From: an uncultured Clostridia bacterium
GTDB taxonomy: Bacteria > Bacillota > Clostridia > Oscillospirales > Oscillospiraceae
Assembly: GCA_946628965.1 (NCBI GenBank)
Contig: CAMOXI010000002.1
Coordinates: 1 to 64,000, forward strand
Length of the DNA: 64,000 bases
Direction: 5' to 3'
The notes under the pieces were generated by a model, which saw nothing but the letters and a program-made list of their open reading frames with translations, searched no databases and had not been told where the DNA came from. Position 1 is the stretch's first letter; every line of letters starts with the position of its first letter. The position numbers were made by a program, and so were the translations under genes. This document shows positions 37,167 to 45,832 of the stretch, piece after piece.

Positions 37167-37385
37167 ATGAGCGAGAATAACAAGAACAACAAGAAGGGCA
37201 ATCATTCATCCGGCCTTACGATTGGTATGTGTATAGGAATTGCAATCGGAACCGCAGTCGGAGTTGCAACAAAAAACATCGGTTTGTGGATGCCTATTGG
37301 ACTTTCGCTGGGAATGGGTCTCGGATTGGCCATAGGTCATAACAGCGATAATAACGGCGATGACAAAACGGACGGTCAGGAATAG
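37167..37385 (+). CDS. Small glycine-zipper-like membrane protein
   Basis: LTIGMCIGIAIGTAVGVATKNIGLWMPIGLSLGMGLGLAIGHNSDNN; GxxxG-rich. Confidence 0.7.
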   Translation: MSENNKNNKKGNHSSGLTIGMCIGIAIGTAVGVATKNIGLWMPIGLSLGMGLGLAIGHNSDNNGDDKTDGQE

Positions 37386-37472
37386 ACAGACAAATTCCTG
37401 TTTGCCGAATAGACCTTCTATTGTCCACAGTTATAACGAGCATCGGATTTTGCCCCACACAATCCGAGAGAC

Positions 37473-37504
37473 AAAATCGGCGTGACCGCAATGGTCACGC
37501 CGAT
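37473..37504. terminator. Hairpin AATCGGCGTGACC / GGTCACGCCGATT
   Basis: 13-bp perfect stem followed by T-rich tract. Confidence 0.8.
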
Positions 37505-37594
37505 TCTATATTCTTTTGAGCTGGTGATTGCCGCCTCAAGCAACTTCCTTATGAAGAGCTGCTTGATGGGCGGCTTTTTTCTATGTGCTGTGTC

Positions 37595-38755
37595 TTAGCG
37601 GTCGAAGGTCAGGGTCTGCTGGGTCTTCAGGCCGGTGGCGGAGAAGGTGGCGAAGTCCAGGGTAGTCAGGGACTGGGTCTCGGGGTACTGCTCCTGCACC
37701 GCAGCCAGCAGCTTGGCCTGCAGCCCCTCGTCCACGAACTGACGGGCGTAGCCGGTGTCATACACGTTCAGGAACCAGGGAGAGGTCACGACGATGCGGC
37801 TGGGGATGATCTGGTAGAAGTTCATATTGGAGTTGCAGAGGTACTCGTAGAGCGCGTCATTGTCCATGGCGGCCAGCTGGGCGGTGGTGTCCAGGGTCTC
37901 GAAGTAGTAGTGGGCCTTGGCGACGTAGATGGGCTTCTCCTCCTCGCTCAGCTCGGCGAAGCGGATGGGCTTGTAGGTGCCGGTGATCTGCACGCCGTAG
38001 CTCATGAAGTAGCTGGGCAGGACGGGGGCCTGCTCGGAGCAGACGTCGCCCGCGCGGATCTGGCGGGTCCAGTAGAGGTCGACAGCAGGGTTCAGGTTCA
38101 TGTTGTTGAGCTTGGCGGTGTTGGTCTCACTGGAGCCGAAGAGGGTCATGTCCTCGGGATCCAGGACGTACTCCACGCTGCCGATGGTGGGAACGTTGTT
38201 GATGCAGGTGGCGATCTGGTACATCTCGCGATTGTTGCCCTCGGCGCCCTTCAGGTACTCGACGATCAGCTCCTTCTTCAGCTCGTCGGACAGGTCCACG
38301 TCGCCGAAGTTGATGCCGCCCACGCCGGACTCGGTGGCGGAGGTGACCGTGTCAACAACGGCGCCGCCCTTGCTGTAGCCGGCGGCGGCAGCCCAGGCGT
38401 CCAGATCCACGTCCACGCCGATGGCCTGCAGGTAGGCCTGCGCGGCGGCGGCGAGCACGGCGTTGCTGGTGGCGGTGGCGCCGGAGACGCCGTCCACCTT
38501 GACGCTGTTCTGCTCCACCATGGCGGCGGGGATCGTGGTCAGAGCCTCGCGGCCGACGGTTTCCTCGGCCTTGTCGGTCTCGGCGGTCACATCGGTGATC
38601 ACGCCGTCTTCCACGGTGACGGAGACGGTGACGGTCTCATCCAGGCCGGGAGCGGAGGCGGTGCCGGTGCTGCCTTCGGCGAAGGCGCAGGTGCCGCAGC
38701 CGAGCAGCATGACGGCGGCCAGCGTGAAGCAAAGGGCCAATTTCATCTGTTTCAT
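37595..38755 (-). CDS. Exported FMN-binding domain protein fused to a pyridoxamine-oxidase/split-barrel-like domain
   Basis: Signal peptide/possible lipobox MKQMKLALCFTLAAVMLLGCGTCAFAEG; DGVSGATATSNAV flavinylation-type motif; C-terminal region resembles the flavin reductase/PNPOx fold. Confidence 0.7.
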   Translation of the reverse strand: MKQMKLALCFTLAAVMLLGCGTCAFAEGSTGTASAPGLDETVTVSVTVEDGVITDVTAETDKAEETVGREALTTIPAAMVEQNSVKVDGVSGATATSNAVLAAAAQAYLQAIGVDVDLDAWAAAAGYSKGGAVVDTVTSATESGVGGINFGDVDLSDELKKELIVEYLKGAEGNNREMYQIATCINNVPTIGSVEYVLDPEDMTLFGSSETNTAKLNNMNLNPAVDLYWTRQIRAGDVCSEQAPVLPSYFMSYGVQITGTYKPIRFAELSEEEKPIYVAKAHYYFETLDTTAQLAAMDNDALYEYLCNSNMNFYQIIPSRIVVTSPWFLNVYDTGYARQFVDEGLQAKLLAAVQEQYPETQSLTTLDFATFSATGLKTQQTLTFDR

Positions 38756-38840
38756 GATTGCATCCATCCTTTTTACATAATTATCTTCAGGGATTACCCT
38801 TTAAGCTTATTTTAATCCCGGTACTGACAATTGTCAACGG

Positions 38841-38975
38841 CTCAAGGCGTCGACACTTTGTCGACACCTTGAGTATCAAAAATGAGAACTTCCAAAAAAG
38901 CTCTCATTTTTGAGGATATCAAACGCGAGAGGGAATAACCAATCCCCTCTCGTGCTCTCCCCATGCGTGTCCATC
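38841..38975. repeat. Intergenic repeat, copy 1
   Basis: GTCGAC-centred hairpin + AAATGAGAACTTCC..TCTCATTTT hairpin + CGCGAGAGGGAATAACCAATCCCCTCTCG core; second copy at 61891-62022. Confidence 0.85.
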
Positions 38976-39044
38976 ATTTGGCCGCAGGGATCTGTCTGCA
39001 AGCTGAGCCGCAGGGATTTCTCCCTGCGGCTCTGTGCGGAACGC

Positions 39045-40556
39045 TTATTCCTCCGGCTCAAACTTGTCGGCGCCGGCGCCGCAGATCGGGCACTTGAACT
39101 CCGCGGGCACTTCCTCGCCCTCGTAGACATAGCCGCAGAGCTTGCAGACCCAGCGCTTGACCTCCGGGGTCTCCTTCTCTACCTGATGGATGGGGCCTGC
39201 CTGGATGGAGGCGACGATGGCCTCGGCCATGGTGGCAAGGGCCTTGTAATCCTCCGAACTGGGCGAAGAGAGGATCGTGACGATCTTGCCCGTGTAGGAG
39301 GTGCCGGCGAGACGGTCCAGGATGGACTGCATCTGCTTGCCTGCCGCCGGGGACCAGCTGCCGTTTTCCAGCAGGGAGAAGCTGCGGTTCCGCAGGTTGT
39401 GGGCCTCCAGATCCAGCAGGAAGTTCTTCATCGGCGTGAACACGCCCATGTTGTAGGTGATGGAGGCCAGCACGATGTGGCTGCAGCGGAAAGCCTCGGC
39501 GATCAGCTCGCTCACGTGGGTCTTGGATACGTCATAGACCCGCACGTCGGCAACGCCCTTCTGGGAAAGCATGGCCGCCACGGCGTTGGCCGCGCTCTCG
39601 GTGCCGCCGTAGACGGAGCCGTAGACCACCATGACCGCCTGATCCTCCGGGGTGTAGCTGCTCCAGCGGTCGTACTTCTCCAGGATCCACTCCAGGTTTT
39701 CCCGCCAGACCGGGCCGTGGGTGGGACAGAGCATCTGGATGGGCACGCCTGCCGCCTTCTGCAGCACGGCCTGCACCTGCGCGCCGTACTTGCCCACGAT
39801 GTTGCAGTAATAGCGCCGCGCGTCGGGCAGCCAGTCCTTCTCAAAATCCACCTCGTCGGCAAAGAGGTTGCCGTTGAGCGCGCCGAAGCTGCCAAAGGCG
39901 TCGGCGGAGAAAAGGGCACCGCTCACATCGTCAAAGCTCATCATGACCTCCGGCCAGTGCACCATCGGCGCGTGGACGAAGGTGAGGGTGTGTTTGCCCA
40001 GACTCAGGGTATCGCCCTCGGCGGCGTAGATCGCCCGGTCGGAAATGTCGCAGGCAAAGAACTGGTTGAGGATCGCGGCGGCCTGCTCGGTACAGACCAC
40101 CTGGGCACCCGGATAGCGCACCAGCACCTCGGAGATCGCGGAACTGTGGTCCGGCTCCATGTGGTTGACCACCAGGTAGTCCAGATCGCGCCCGTCCAGT
40201 ACCGCGGTCAGATTCTCGAAAAACTGCCCGGTGACGGAGCGGTCCACCGTGTCGATCAGGGCAGTCTTCTCATCGAGGATCACATAGGAGTTGTAGGCCA
40301 CGCCGCGGGGGATGGGATACACGTTTTCAAACAGCTGGATGCGTCGATCGCTGACGCCTACATAATAAATATCGTCCGTGACGCTGCGGACGCTGCCGAC
40401 GCCCGCGAACTTGGGCTTGCCCTCGAAGGGCTTCGCGCTCTCCGCCGTTTCGCCCTCGGCGAAGGCCGTGGGGCCCAGCGCCCCCATGGCAGCAAGGCCT
40501 GCGGCCCCGGCGACCGCCGCCTTCAGAAAGTCTCTTCTGGGGATTTCTCTGCTCAT
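39045..40556 (-). CDS. Tat-signal flavodiiron protein (FprA-like) with C-terminal rubredoxin domain
   Basis: MSREIPRRDFLKAAVAGAAGLAAMGALGPTAFAEG; diiron motif NHMEPDHSS; SADAFGSFGAL; flavodoxin VVYGSVYGGTESAANAV; rubredoxin WVCKLCGYVYEGEEVPAEFKCPICGAG. Confidence 0.9.
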   Translation of the reverse strand: MSREIPRRDFLKAAVAGAAGLAAMGALGPTAFAEGETAESAKPFEGKPKFAGVGSVRSVTDDIYYVGVSDRRIQLFENVYPIPRGVAYNSYVILDEKTALIDTVDRSVTGQFFENLTAVLDGRDLDYLVVNHMEPDHSSAISEVLVRYPGAQVVCTEQAAAILNQFFACDISDRAIYAAEGDTLSLGKHTLTFVHAPMVHWPEVMMSFDDVSGALFSADAFGSFGALNGNLFADEVDFEKDWLPDARRYYCNIVGKYGAQVQAVLQKAAGVPIQMLCPTHGPVWRENLEWILEKYDRWSSYTPEDQAVMVVYGSVYGGTESAANAVAAMLSQKGVADVRVYDVSKTHVSELIAEAFRCSHIVLASITYNMGVFTPMKNFLLDLEAHNLRNRSFSLLENGSWSPAAGKQMQSILDRLAGTSYTGKIVTILSSPSSEDYKALATMAEAIVASIQAGPIHQVEKETPEVKRWVCKLCGYVYEGEEVPAEFKCPICGAGADKFEPEE

Positions 40557-40824
40557 CTTGTCTCCTCCCAATGCGCATTTTTCCGTATGCCGACCGCAGT
40601 CGGAGCTTCTGGTTTCAGTATAACAAGACCCCGCTTTCTTTGCAAGGAAAGAAAACACAAAACGCGGGAACAAATCTCTCGCTTTCTGCATCCTGTACAT
40701 ATAGAGTAAAAAGACGGGCGGACTGACATTTTTGCGGGAAGCGATTGACTTTCCCCCTGCTCTGTCGATACTATGAAGAAAAGCGGATCCATTGGGAGGC
40801 AATCGCCCCAAAGGAGGTTATCCT

Positions 40825-41616
40825 ATGAAGTGCAAATATTGCGGTGCAGAGATGCCCAGTTATCTGAAGACCTGTCCAAACTGCGCCATGTCAACCGACG
40901 AGGAACGCGATCCACGCCGAAGCAGGAGAATCGCTGACCTGGTTTTCGGTGCGATTGCCGCCGTAGGTTTGCTCCTCGGCAGCTTTTACGCCGGGCAGCT
41001 TCTGTCAAAGCGGCCCGCTCCCACGTCCGTTCCTGCGGAGGAGCCTGCGGAGCAGAACGCGGTGGTGATCCCCTATACGTCGCCGGATCCAACCGCGCCG
41101 GTTTCACTTCCCTCCTCCGATTCCTCGGCCCCATCGCTGCCCGTAGGCCCGGCAAGCAGCCAGGGCTACGCCGCGCCCTCCCAGAACCCGTACCCTGTCC
41201 TGCCGACGCCGACCGCGTACCCTGTCCTGCCGACGCCGACCGCGTACCCTGTCCTGCCGACGCCGACTGCCCGCCCCGTTCTGCCTACGCCCACCGTGCG
41301 CCCCGTTCTGCCTGCGCCGACGCCGCAGAACTCCTGCTACATCCTGCCGGACAGCAGCATCCGCTGTCTCACGGAGGCAGATCTGCAGAATCTCAGCTGG
41401 CGTGAACTGAGTCTCGCCCGCAACGAGATCTACGCCCGGCACGGCCGCCGCTTCACCAAGGACGAGATCCAGCAGTACTTTGACAGCCAGGCCTGGTACA
41501 GCGGTACGGTGGATCCCGCGGATTTCCAAACCGGGAGCCTCAGCCGGATCGAAAATGCCAACATCAAGCTGATCAAGGACTATGAGACGCGGCTGTACGG
41601 CGGCACCTACTTCTGA
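40825..41616 (+). CDS. Zinc-ribbon + TM + proline-rich tandem repeat + YARHG-domain protein
   Basis: MKCKYCGAEMPSYLKTCPNC; TM; repeated YPVLPTPTA; ELSLARNEIYARHGRRFTKDEIQQYFDSQAWY. Confidence 0.85.
   Translation: MKCKYCGAEMPSYLKTCPNCAMSTDEERDPRRSRRIADLVFGAIAAVGLLLGSFYAGQLLSKRPAPTSVPAEEPAEQNAVVIPYTSPDPTAPVSLPSSDSSAPSLPVGPASSQGYAAPSQNPYPVLPTPTAYPVLPTPTAYPVLPTPTARPVLPTPTVRPVLPAPTPQNSCYILPDSSIRCLTEADLQNLSWRELSLARNEIYARHGRRFTKDEIQQYFDSQAWYSGTVDPADFQTGSLSRIENANIKLIKDYETRLYGGTYF
41198..41325 (+). repeat. In-frame tandem repeat encoding (Y/R)PVLPTPTA units
   Basis: Five consecutive ~27-bp units CGTACCCTGTCCTGCCGACGCCGACCG, first three near-identical. Confidence 0.9.
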
Positions 41617-41648
41617 TCGACAGCCCGTCAAGAAAGCGTAAGCGTATC

Positions 41649-41678
41649 AAAAACTCCCGGTTTTCACCGGGAGTTTTT
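41649..41678 (+). terminator. Rho-independent terminator
   Basis: AAAAACTCCCGG ttttca CCGGGAGTTTTT. Confidence 0.88.
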
Positions 41679-41755
41679 GCGTTCCCGGCATGACATTTTT
41701 TTCAAGCGGAAAAACGCCGCTTCGGAGAGATACTATGCCTGAAGAGGTGTTGCTC

Positions 41756-43018
41756 ATGAAGAAAAAAACGAAGATCATTCTCAGCTCCTATGCGCTGGCG
41801 GCCGTGACGGCGCTGGGCGGCTGGGCTGCGGCGCAGAACGCGGGGCTGCTGTATTACCGGGGCGAGGAGACGCATATCTCCGCCCGGGCCTTTGAAGAGA
41901 CCGTCCGGGCGGTAGACTCTCTTTCGGACGCACTGGGAAAGAGCATCTACGCCACCGACGGCGGCATGTGCGCCCGCATCTGCGGCGAAGCCTACGCCGA
42001 GGCCAGCGCCGCCGAGGGCGCCATGCTGGCCCTGCCCTTTGCCACCCAGGAGCTTGAGCAGCTGGCCGCCTTTCTGAACGTGGCGGGCGACTACGCCATC
42101 TCCCTCTGCCCCACGGCGGCGGCCGAGGGCTTTTCCGAGGAAGAGCTGGGCCATCTGCGCGCGCTCTCCGACGCCGCTTCCGACTTCGCCGGCACGCTCC
42201 GCGCACTGCAGGCGGAGGTCAACGCCGGGGACGTGCGCCTGGATTCCCGGGAGAAGCGCCTGCGCAACGTGGGGGTGGAAAAGGGTGTTCCCCTTTCTGT
42301 GCGGATGCTGGACTATCAGGCAGGGCTTGCGCCGCGGGAGAGCTTTTCCTACGACGGGCGTTACGGCTGCGACAAGCAGAGCCGCGCCGGGTATCTGACC
42401 GAGGAGGAAATGCTGCAGGCCGCGGCGGATTTCCTCGGCGTGCAGCCGGAGGAGCTGACGCTTCTGTACCGCTACGAAGGCAGCGAGGGGCGGCGCTGCT
42501 ACCGCTGGGAGGACTGTTTCCTCTGCGTGAGCCGCTGCGGTGTGGAGAGCATGAGCTCCTCCCGCCTGGTGAGCGAGGCGGGGGTCCCGAACGCTGAGGC
42601 ACGGACCATTGCCGAGGACTTCCTGCGCAGCCATGGATACGAAGGCCTGGTATACGCAGGGGAAGAGCAGAACGGCGCGGTGCTGCTGCTGCGCTTCTGC
42701 GGCAGCCAGGACGGCGCGGACTGCCCGGACAATGTCCTGCGCGTCTCGGTGGCGCTGGACGACGGCGCCGTCTGCGGCTTTGACGCCGCGGACTACTGCC
42801 CCGACCGGGCGGAGGTCAGCTGGACGCTGAGCGAAGAGGAGGCGGCCGCGTCCATTCCGGAGGGCCTGACCCTGCGGGAGACGAAGAAGCGGATCTGCAA
42901 AAGCGAGGGCAGGCAGGACCGGGCCTGCTACGCCTTTTTCTGCGAGGACAAAGAGGGCCGCGGCGTGACGATCTATGTGGACGCCGCATCAGGCCGCCAG
43001 TGCCGCATCGAGCTGTAA
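41756..43018 (+). CDS. ypeB: Spore germination protein YpeB-like
   Basis: MKKKTKIILSSYALAAVTALGGWAAAQ...; GYLTEEEMLQAAADFLGVQPEEL and repeated PepSY-like segments typical of YpeB. Confidence 0.8.
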   Translation: MKKKTKIILSSYALAAVTALGGWAAAQNAGLLYYRGEETHISARAFEETVRAVDSLSDALGKSIYATDGGMCARICGEAYAEASAAEGAMLALPFATQELEQLAAFLNVAGDYAISLCPTAAAEGFSEEELGHLRALSDAASDFAGTLRALQAEVNAGDVRLDSREKRLRNVGVEKGVPLSVRMLDYQAGLAPRESFSYDGRYGCDKQSRAGYLTEEEMLQAAADFLGVQPEELTLLYRYEGSEGRRCYRWEDCFLCVSRCGVESMSSSRLVSEAGVPNAEARTIAEDFLRSHGYEGLVYAGEEQNGAVLLLRFCGSQDGADCPDNVLRVSVALDDGAVCGFDAADYCPDRAEVSWTLSEEEAAASIPEGLTLRETKKRICKSEGRQDRACYAFFCEDKEGRGVTIYVDAASGRQCRIEL

Positions 43019-43157
43019 GGATCCCTCCGCGCTGAGCTCGCTCAGCCATCTTAAGAATTCTAAAGAAACATTCTTTCCCCGTCCATCGTCAAATTACTTG
43101 CGTATCAAGAGACGACAGGATAAAATGAAGCCAAATCCTTCCAAAGGGGGAAAGAAA

Positions 43158-44021
43158 ATGAAACTCTGGAAAAAGATTCTGTGCCTGGTACTGGTGCTGG
43201 CGGTGGCACTGGCCGTCGTCGCCTGCGGCAGCTTTGAGCCCCGCATGATCGTTGGCCTGCAGAAAATGTCAAAACTGGAGAGCCTGCACTCCGACACCAC
43301 GCTCTCCGCCGATCTCACGCTCAGCACGCTGGGCATGGACATTCCCGTCAAGCTCCAAGTCCGCGCTGCCGGCGATCACCAGCGTGATCCGAACGGCAAT
43401 CTGATCGAAGCGGAGCTGTCTCTGCCGGAGCTGGACTTTGCACAGAGCCTGCTGTTCTACACCAGCAGCGACGGCGATACGAACACGGTCTATACCTCCT
43501 GGGATAAGGGCAAGAGCTGGGTCGGCGAGAGCAGAAAGACCGAGGCGCCTGCCGAGAGCGAAACTCCGGCCACCCCCGCGGTCAAGACCGGCGATCTCTT
43601 CAAGCTGGCCATGGGCCTCGGCAGCTACTTCTCCGAAGTTGAGGACGGCCAGGATAAGGACAATCTGGTCTATGAGGGCGTGCTCCCCGCCGAGATCGTG
43701 CAGGAGCTGCTGCTCAGCCTGGATCTGAGCGCGCTGGAAGAAGCCCTCCCGGAGGGGACGGAGCTGGATCCCACGGCGTTTGCCGCCGAGCTCCCCGTTG
43801 TGCTGGCCCTGGACAGGGAAAGCTCCATGATCACCCGCGCGGAGCTGGATCTGACCGCCTGCTTCAACGCCGGGGCGGAGAAGCTGCTGCAGTCGATTCT
43901 GGCGCGGTTTGATATGGACGTGTCTTCGATCGCGCTGCGCATTGACAGCGTACGCATCGTCTCGGAGCTGTCTCAGTTCGACAGCGTGACCGTCACGTCG
44001 CCGAGCATCCTGGAGCAGTGA
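43158..44021 (+). CDS. Hypothetical lipoprotein
   Basis: MKLWKKILCLVLVLAVALAVVACGSFEP signal with lipobox; GGGGGAAAGAAA upstream. Confidence 0.7.
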   Translation: MKLWKKILCLVLVLAVALAVVACGSFEPRMIVGLQKMSKLESLHSDTTLSADLTLSTLGMDIPVKLQVRAAGDHQRDPNGNLIEAELSLPELDFAQSLLFYTSSDGDTNTVYTSWDKGKSWVGESRKTEAPAESETPATPAVKTGDLFKLAMGLGSYFSEVEDGQDKDNLVYEGVLPAEIVQELLLSLDLSALEEALPEGTELDPTAFAAELPVVLALDRESSMITRAELDLTACFNAGAEKLLQSILARFDMDVSSIALRIDSVRIVSELSQFDSVTVTSPSILEQ

Positions 44022-44074
44022 TGAGAGGGCCGCAATCCGCAGGGACAAACAGGCTCTGAAACAGCACATAAAAG

Positions 44075-44117
44075 CGGGAGGCGTGGAAACAACCGTTTTC
44101 ACGCCTCCTGTTTTTTT
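44075..44117 (+). terminator. Rho-independent terminator
   Basis: GGAGGCGTGGAAAC aac CGTTTTCACGCCTCC tgTTTTTTT. Confidence 0.85.
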
Positions 44118-44128
44118 GTTTTCTCTCT

Positions 44129-45832
44129 TCAATTTTCCGCCAGCGGCGGTTCTCGCAGCGCCAGCAGTCCGAAACAGACCGCCAGAACATCCACGACCAG
44201 CGCCTTGTTTGTAAAAAAGGAATGGATCGTCGAATGATTGACGACAAGCATGTACCAGGCGATCGGGGCCAGCGCCAGCAGAGCGTACGGAAGCAGTGTG
44301 CGAAAGATCCTGCGCGGCGTCAGATCCCGGTTTCGGGACAGGCGGAAAACCAAGACGATCACAAACACAAGCGCAATCAGCGTTACAGGTGTGTAGAGAA
44401 AGGCCTTGAGATTATACCCCAGGCTCTCCAGCGCACTGTAAGTCACGGTACCGCCCGCGGAAGAGGCGGCGGTTCTCTCCCCTACAGCGGCCATGCCATT
44501 GGCGATCACGTTGCTCCCGGTGGTCAGGCTGGCCAGAACCCACTTGGAAAACCACATACCGGCGTAGCCCGCAAGCCAGGCCGCGGCGTTTTCCGCCAGG
44601 GACACCAGCTTCCGCTCCAGGGAATCCCGCTCGCTGAGCATCAGGAAAAACACAGCCGGGACGCCGAAGGTCGCCATCGGATAGGTGAGGAAATCAAAAA
44701 AGGCCACCGCAATGCCGATCTGGAAAAAGAGGAAGAGCGCACAGCGCCCGCGCCGCTCCGGTTTCGTGAGCAGCAGGGCCGCAAGGCCGGCGGAAAACAC
44801 GTAGTAGCACGCGGAAAACTGCATGCTTTTTGCCATGACCAGCGGCATCAGCATCAGCCAGGCGATCCCGTAGGGAAGGATATATCTCGTCTTGCCGTTC
44901 TTTTTCAGCAGCAGACAGATCAAGGCAGCGCACAGCGTCTGGACGATGCCGTTGAGGACACGGATCACGCGGTAGTTCGTCACCGTCAGCAGCGGCCTGA
45001 GAAAAATATGGTAACCGTGCCAGTATCTGGCATAGGTCGTAATCCTGTCGAAGGGGATTCCCTCGCAATAATGGCCGGTCAGCGAATTGCGCGGGTCCTT
45101 GTCCGAGATTCTGCCGCGGTAAGCAGACATCGCCCGGTCGAGCGCACTGTCGCCGGTATCTGCCGCCGCCTCCAGGAGCATGAGCGAATCCGTAAAATTA
45201 TCCAGCCCGCTGGTGCAGAAGGGGTAAAGCTTCGGGAAAGTCCCCTCCCGCTCCATGATGTACGCAGAACTGGCCACGTTGGCCTCGATCGGGGCAGTCG
45301 GCAGGGAGAAGGCTGCGAGCAGAAGTGCCGTTCCCAGAAGGATCGAGCCCAGCAGCTGCAGGGCCAGGATCAGCAGCTTCTTCCAGGCACCCCGGCCGGA
45401 GCAATCGGCCGCAGCAATGCGCCAAAGCTCCCGCCAGCTGAGATCCGCAGAGAGGCCATGGAGCAGCGCGGCCAGGAAGCGCTCCGTGAACGGGAGGGCC
45501 GCCAGTGCCGCGAGCGCGCTCAGGATTCCCAGCAGGGGGAACGGATCGACAGACAGCTTTTGCAGCAGCGCAAGCAGCCGGTCCCACTCCCCCCATCTGC
45601 GGGAGAAGCGCAGGGCGGAGAAGCCCAGGAACGCGAGGCTGAATAAAACAGACAGCACCCGGATCCAGATGCGTCTTTCCCGCTTTTCTTGAGAAGCAGG
45701 CCGCCAGAGGAGCCCGACGGCAAGGCCGGCCGCCGCCGCGGCCAAAAGGCCCATGACTCGCCGGGGGACCCACAGCAGGCAGAGCGCCATGCAGGAGAGC
45801 GCCAGGACGATCCTTCTTCCCTCAGTCCTCAT
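44129..45832 (-). CDS. Polytopic membrane protein, possible glycan-related
   Basis: Ten or more hydrophobic segments; overlaps the upstream GT2 gene by 11 nt. Confidence 0.6.
   Translation of the reverse strand: MRTEGRRIVLALSCMALCLLWVPRRVMGLLAAAAAGLAVGLLWRPASQEKRERRIWIRVLSVLFSLAFLGFSALRFSRRWGEWDRLLALLQKLSVDPFPLLGILSALAALAALPFTERFLAALLHGLSADLSWRELWRIAAADCSGRGAWKKLLILALQLLGSILLGTALLLAAFSLPTAPIEANVASSAYIMEREGTFPKLYPFCTSGLDNFTDSLMLLEAAADTGDSALDRAMSAYRGRISDKDPRNSLTGHYCEGIPFDRITTYARYWHGYHIFLRPLLTVTNYRVIRVLNGIVQTLCAALICLLLKKNGKTRYILPYGIAWLMLMPLVMAKSMQFSACYYVFSAGLAALLLTKPERRGRCALFLFFQIGIAVAFFDFLTYPMATFGVPAVFFLMLSERDSLERKLVSLAENAAAWLAGYAGMWFSKWVLASLTTGSNVIANGMAAVGERTAASSAGGTVTYSALESLGYNLKAFLYTPVTLIALVFVIVLVFRLSRNRDLTPRRIFRTLLPYALLALAPIAWYMLVVNHSTIHSFFTNKALVVDVLAVCFGLLALREPPLAEN

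Noticed and set aside
41198-41325. Possible CRISPR-like direct repeats
   Set aside because: Contiguous in-frame units without unique spacers inside a coding sequence; no cas genes seen
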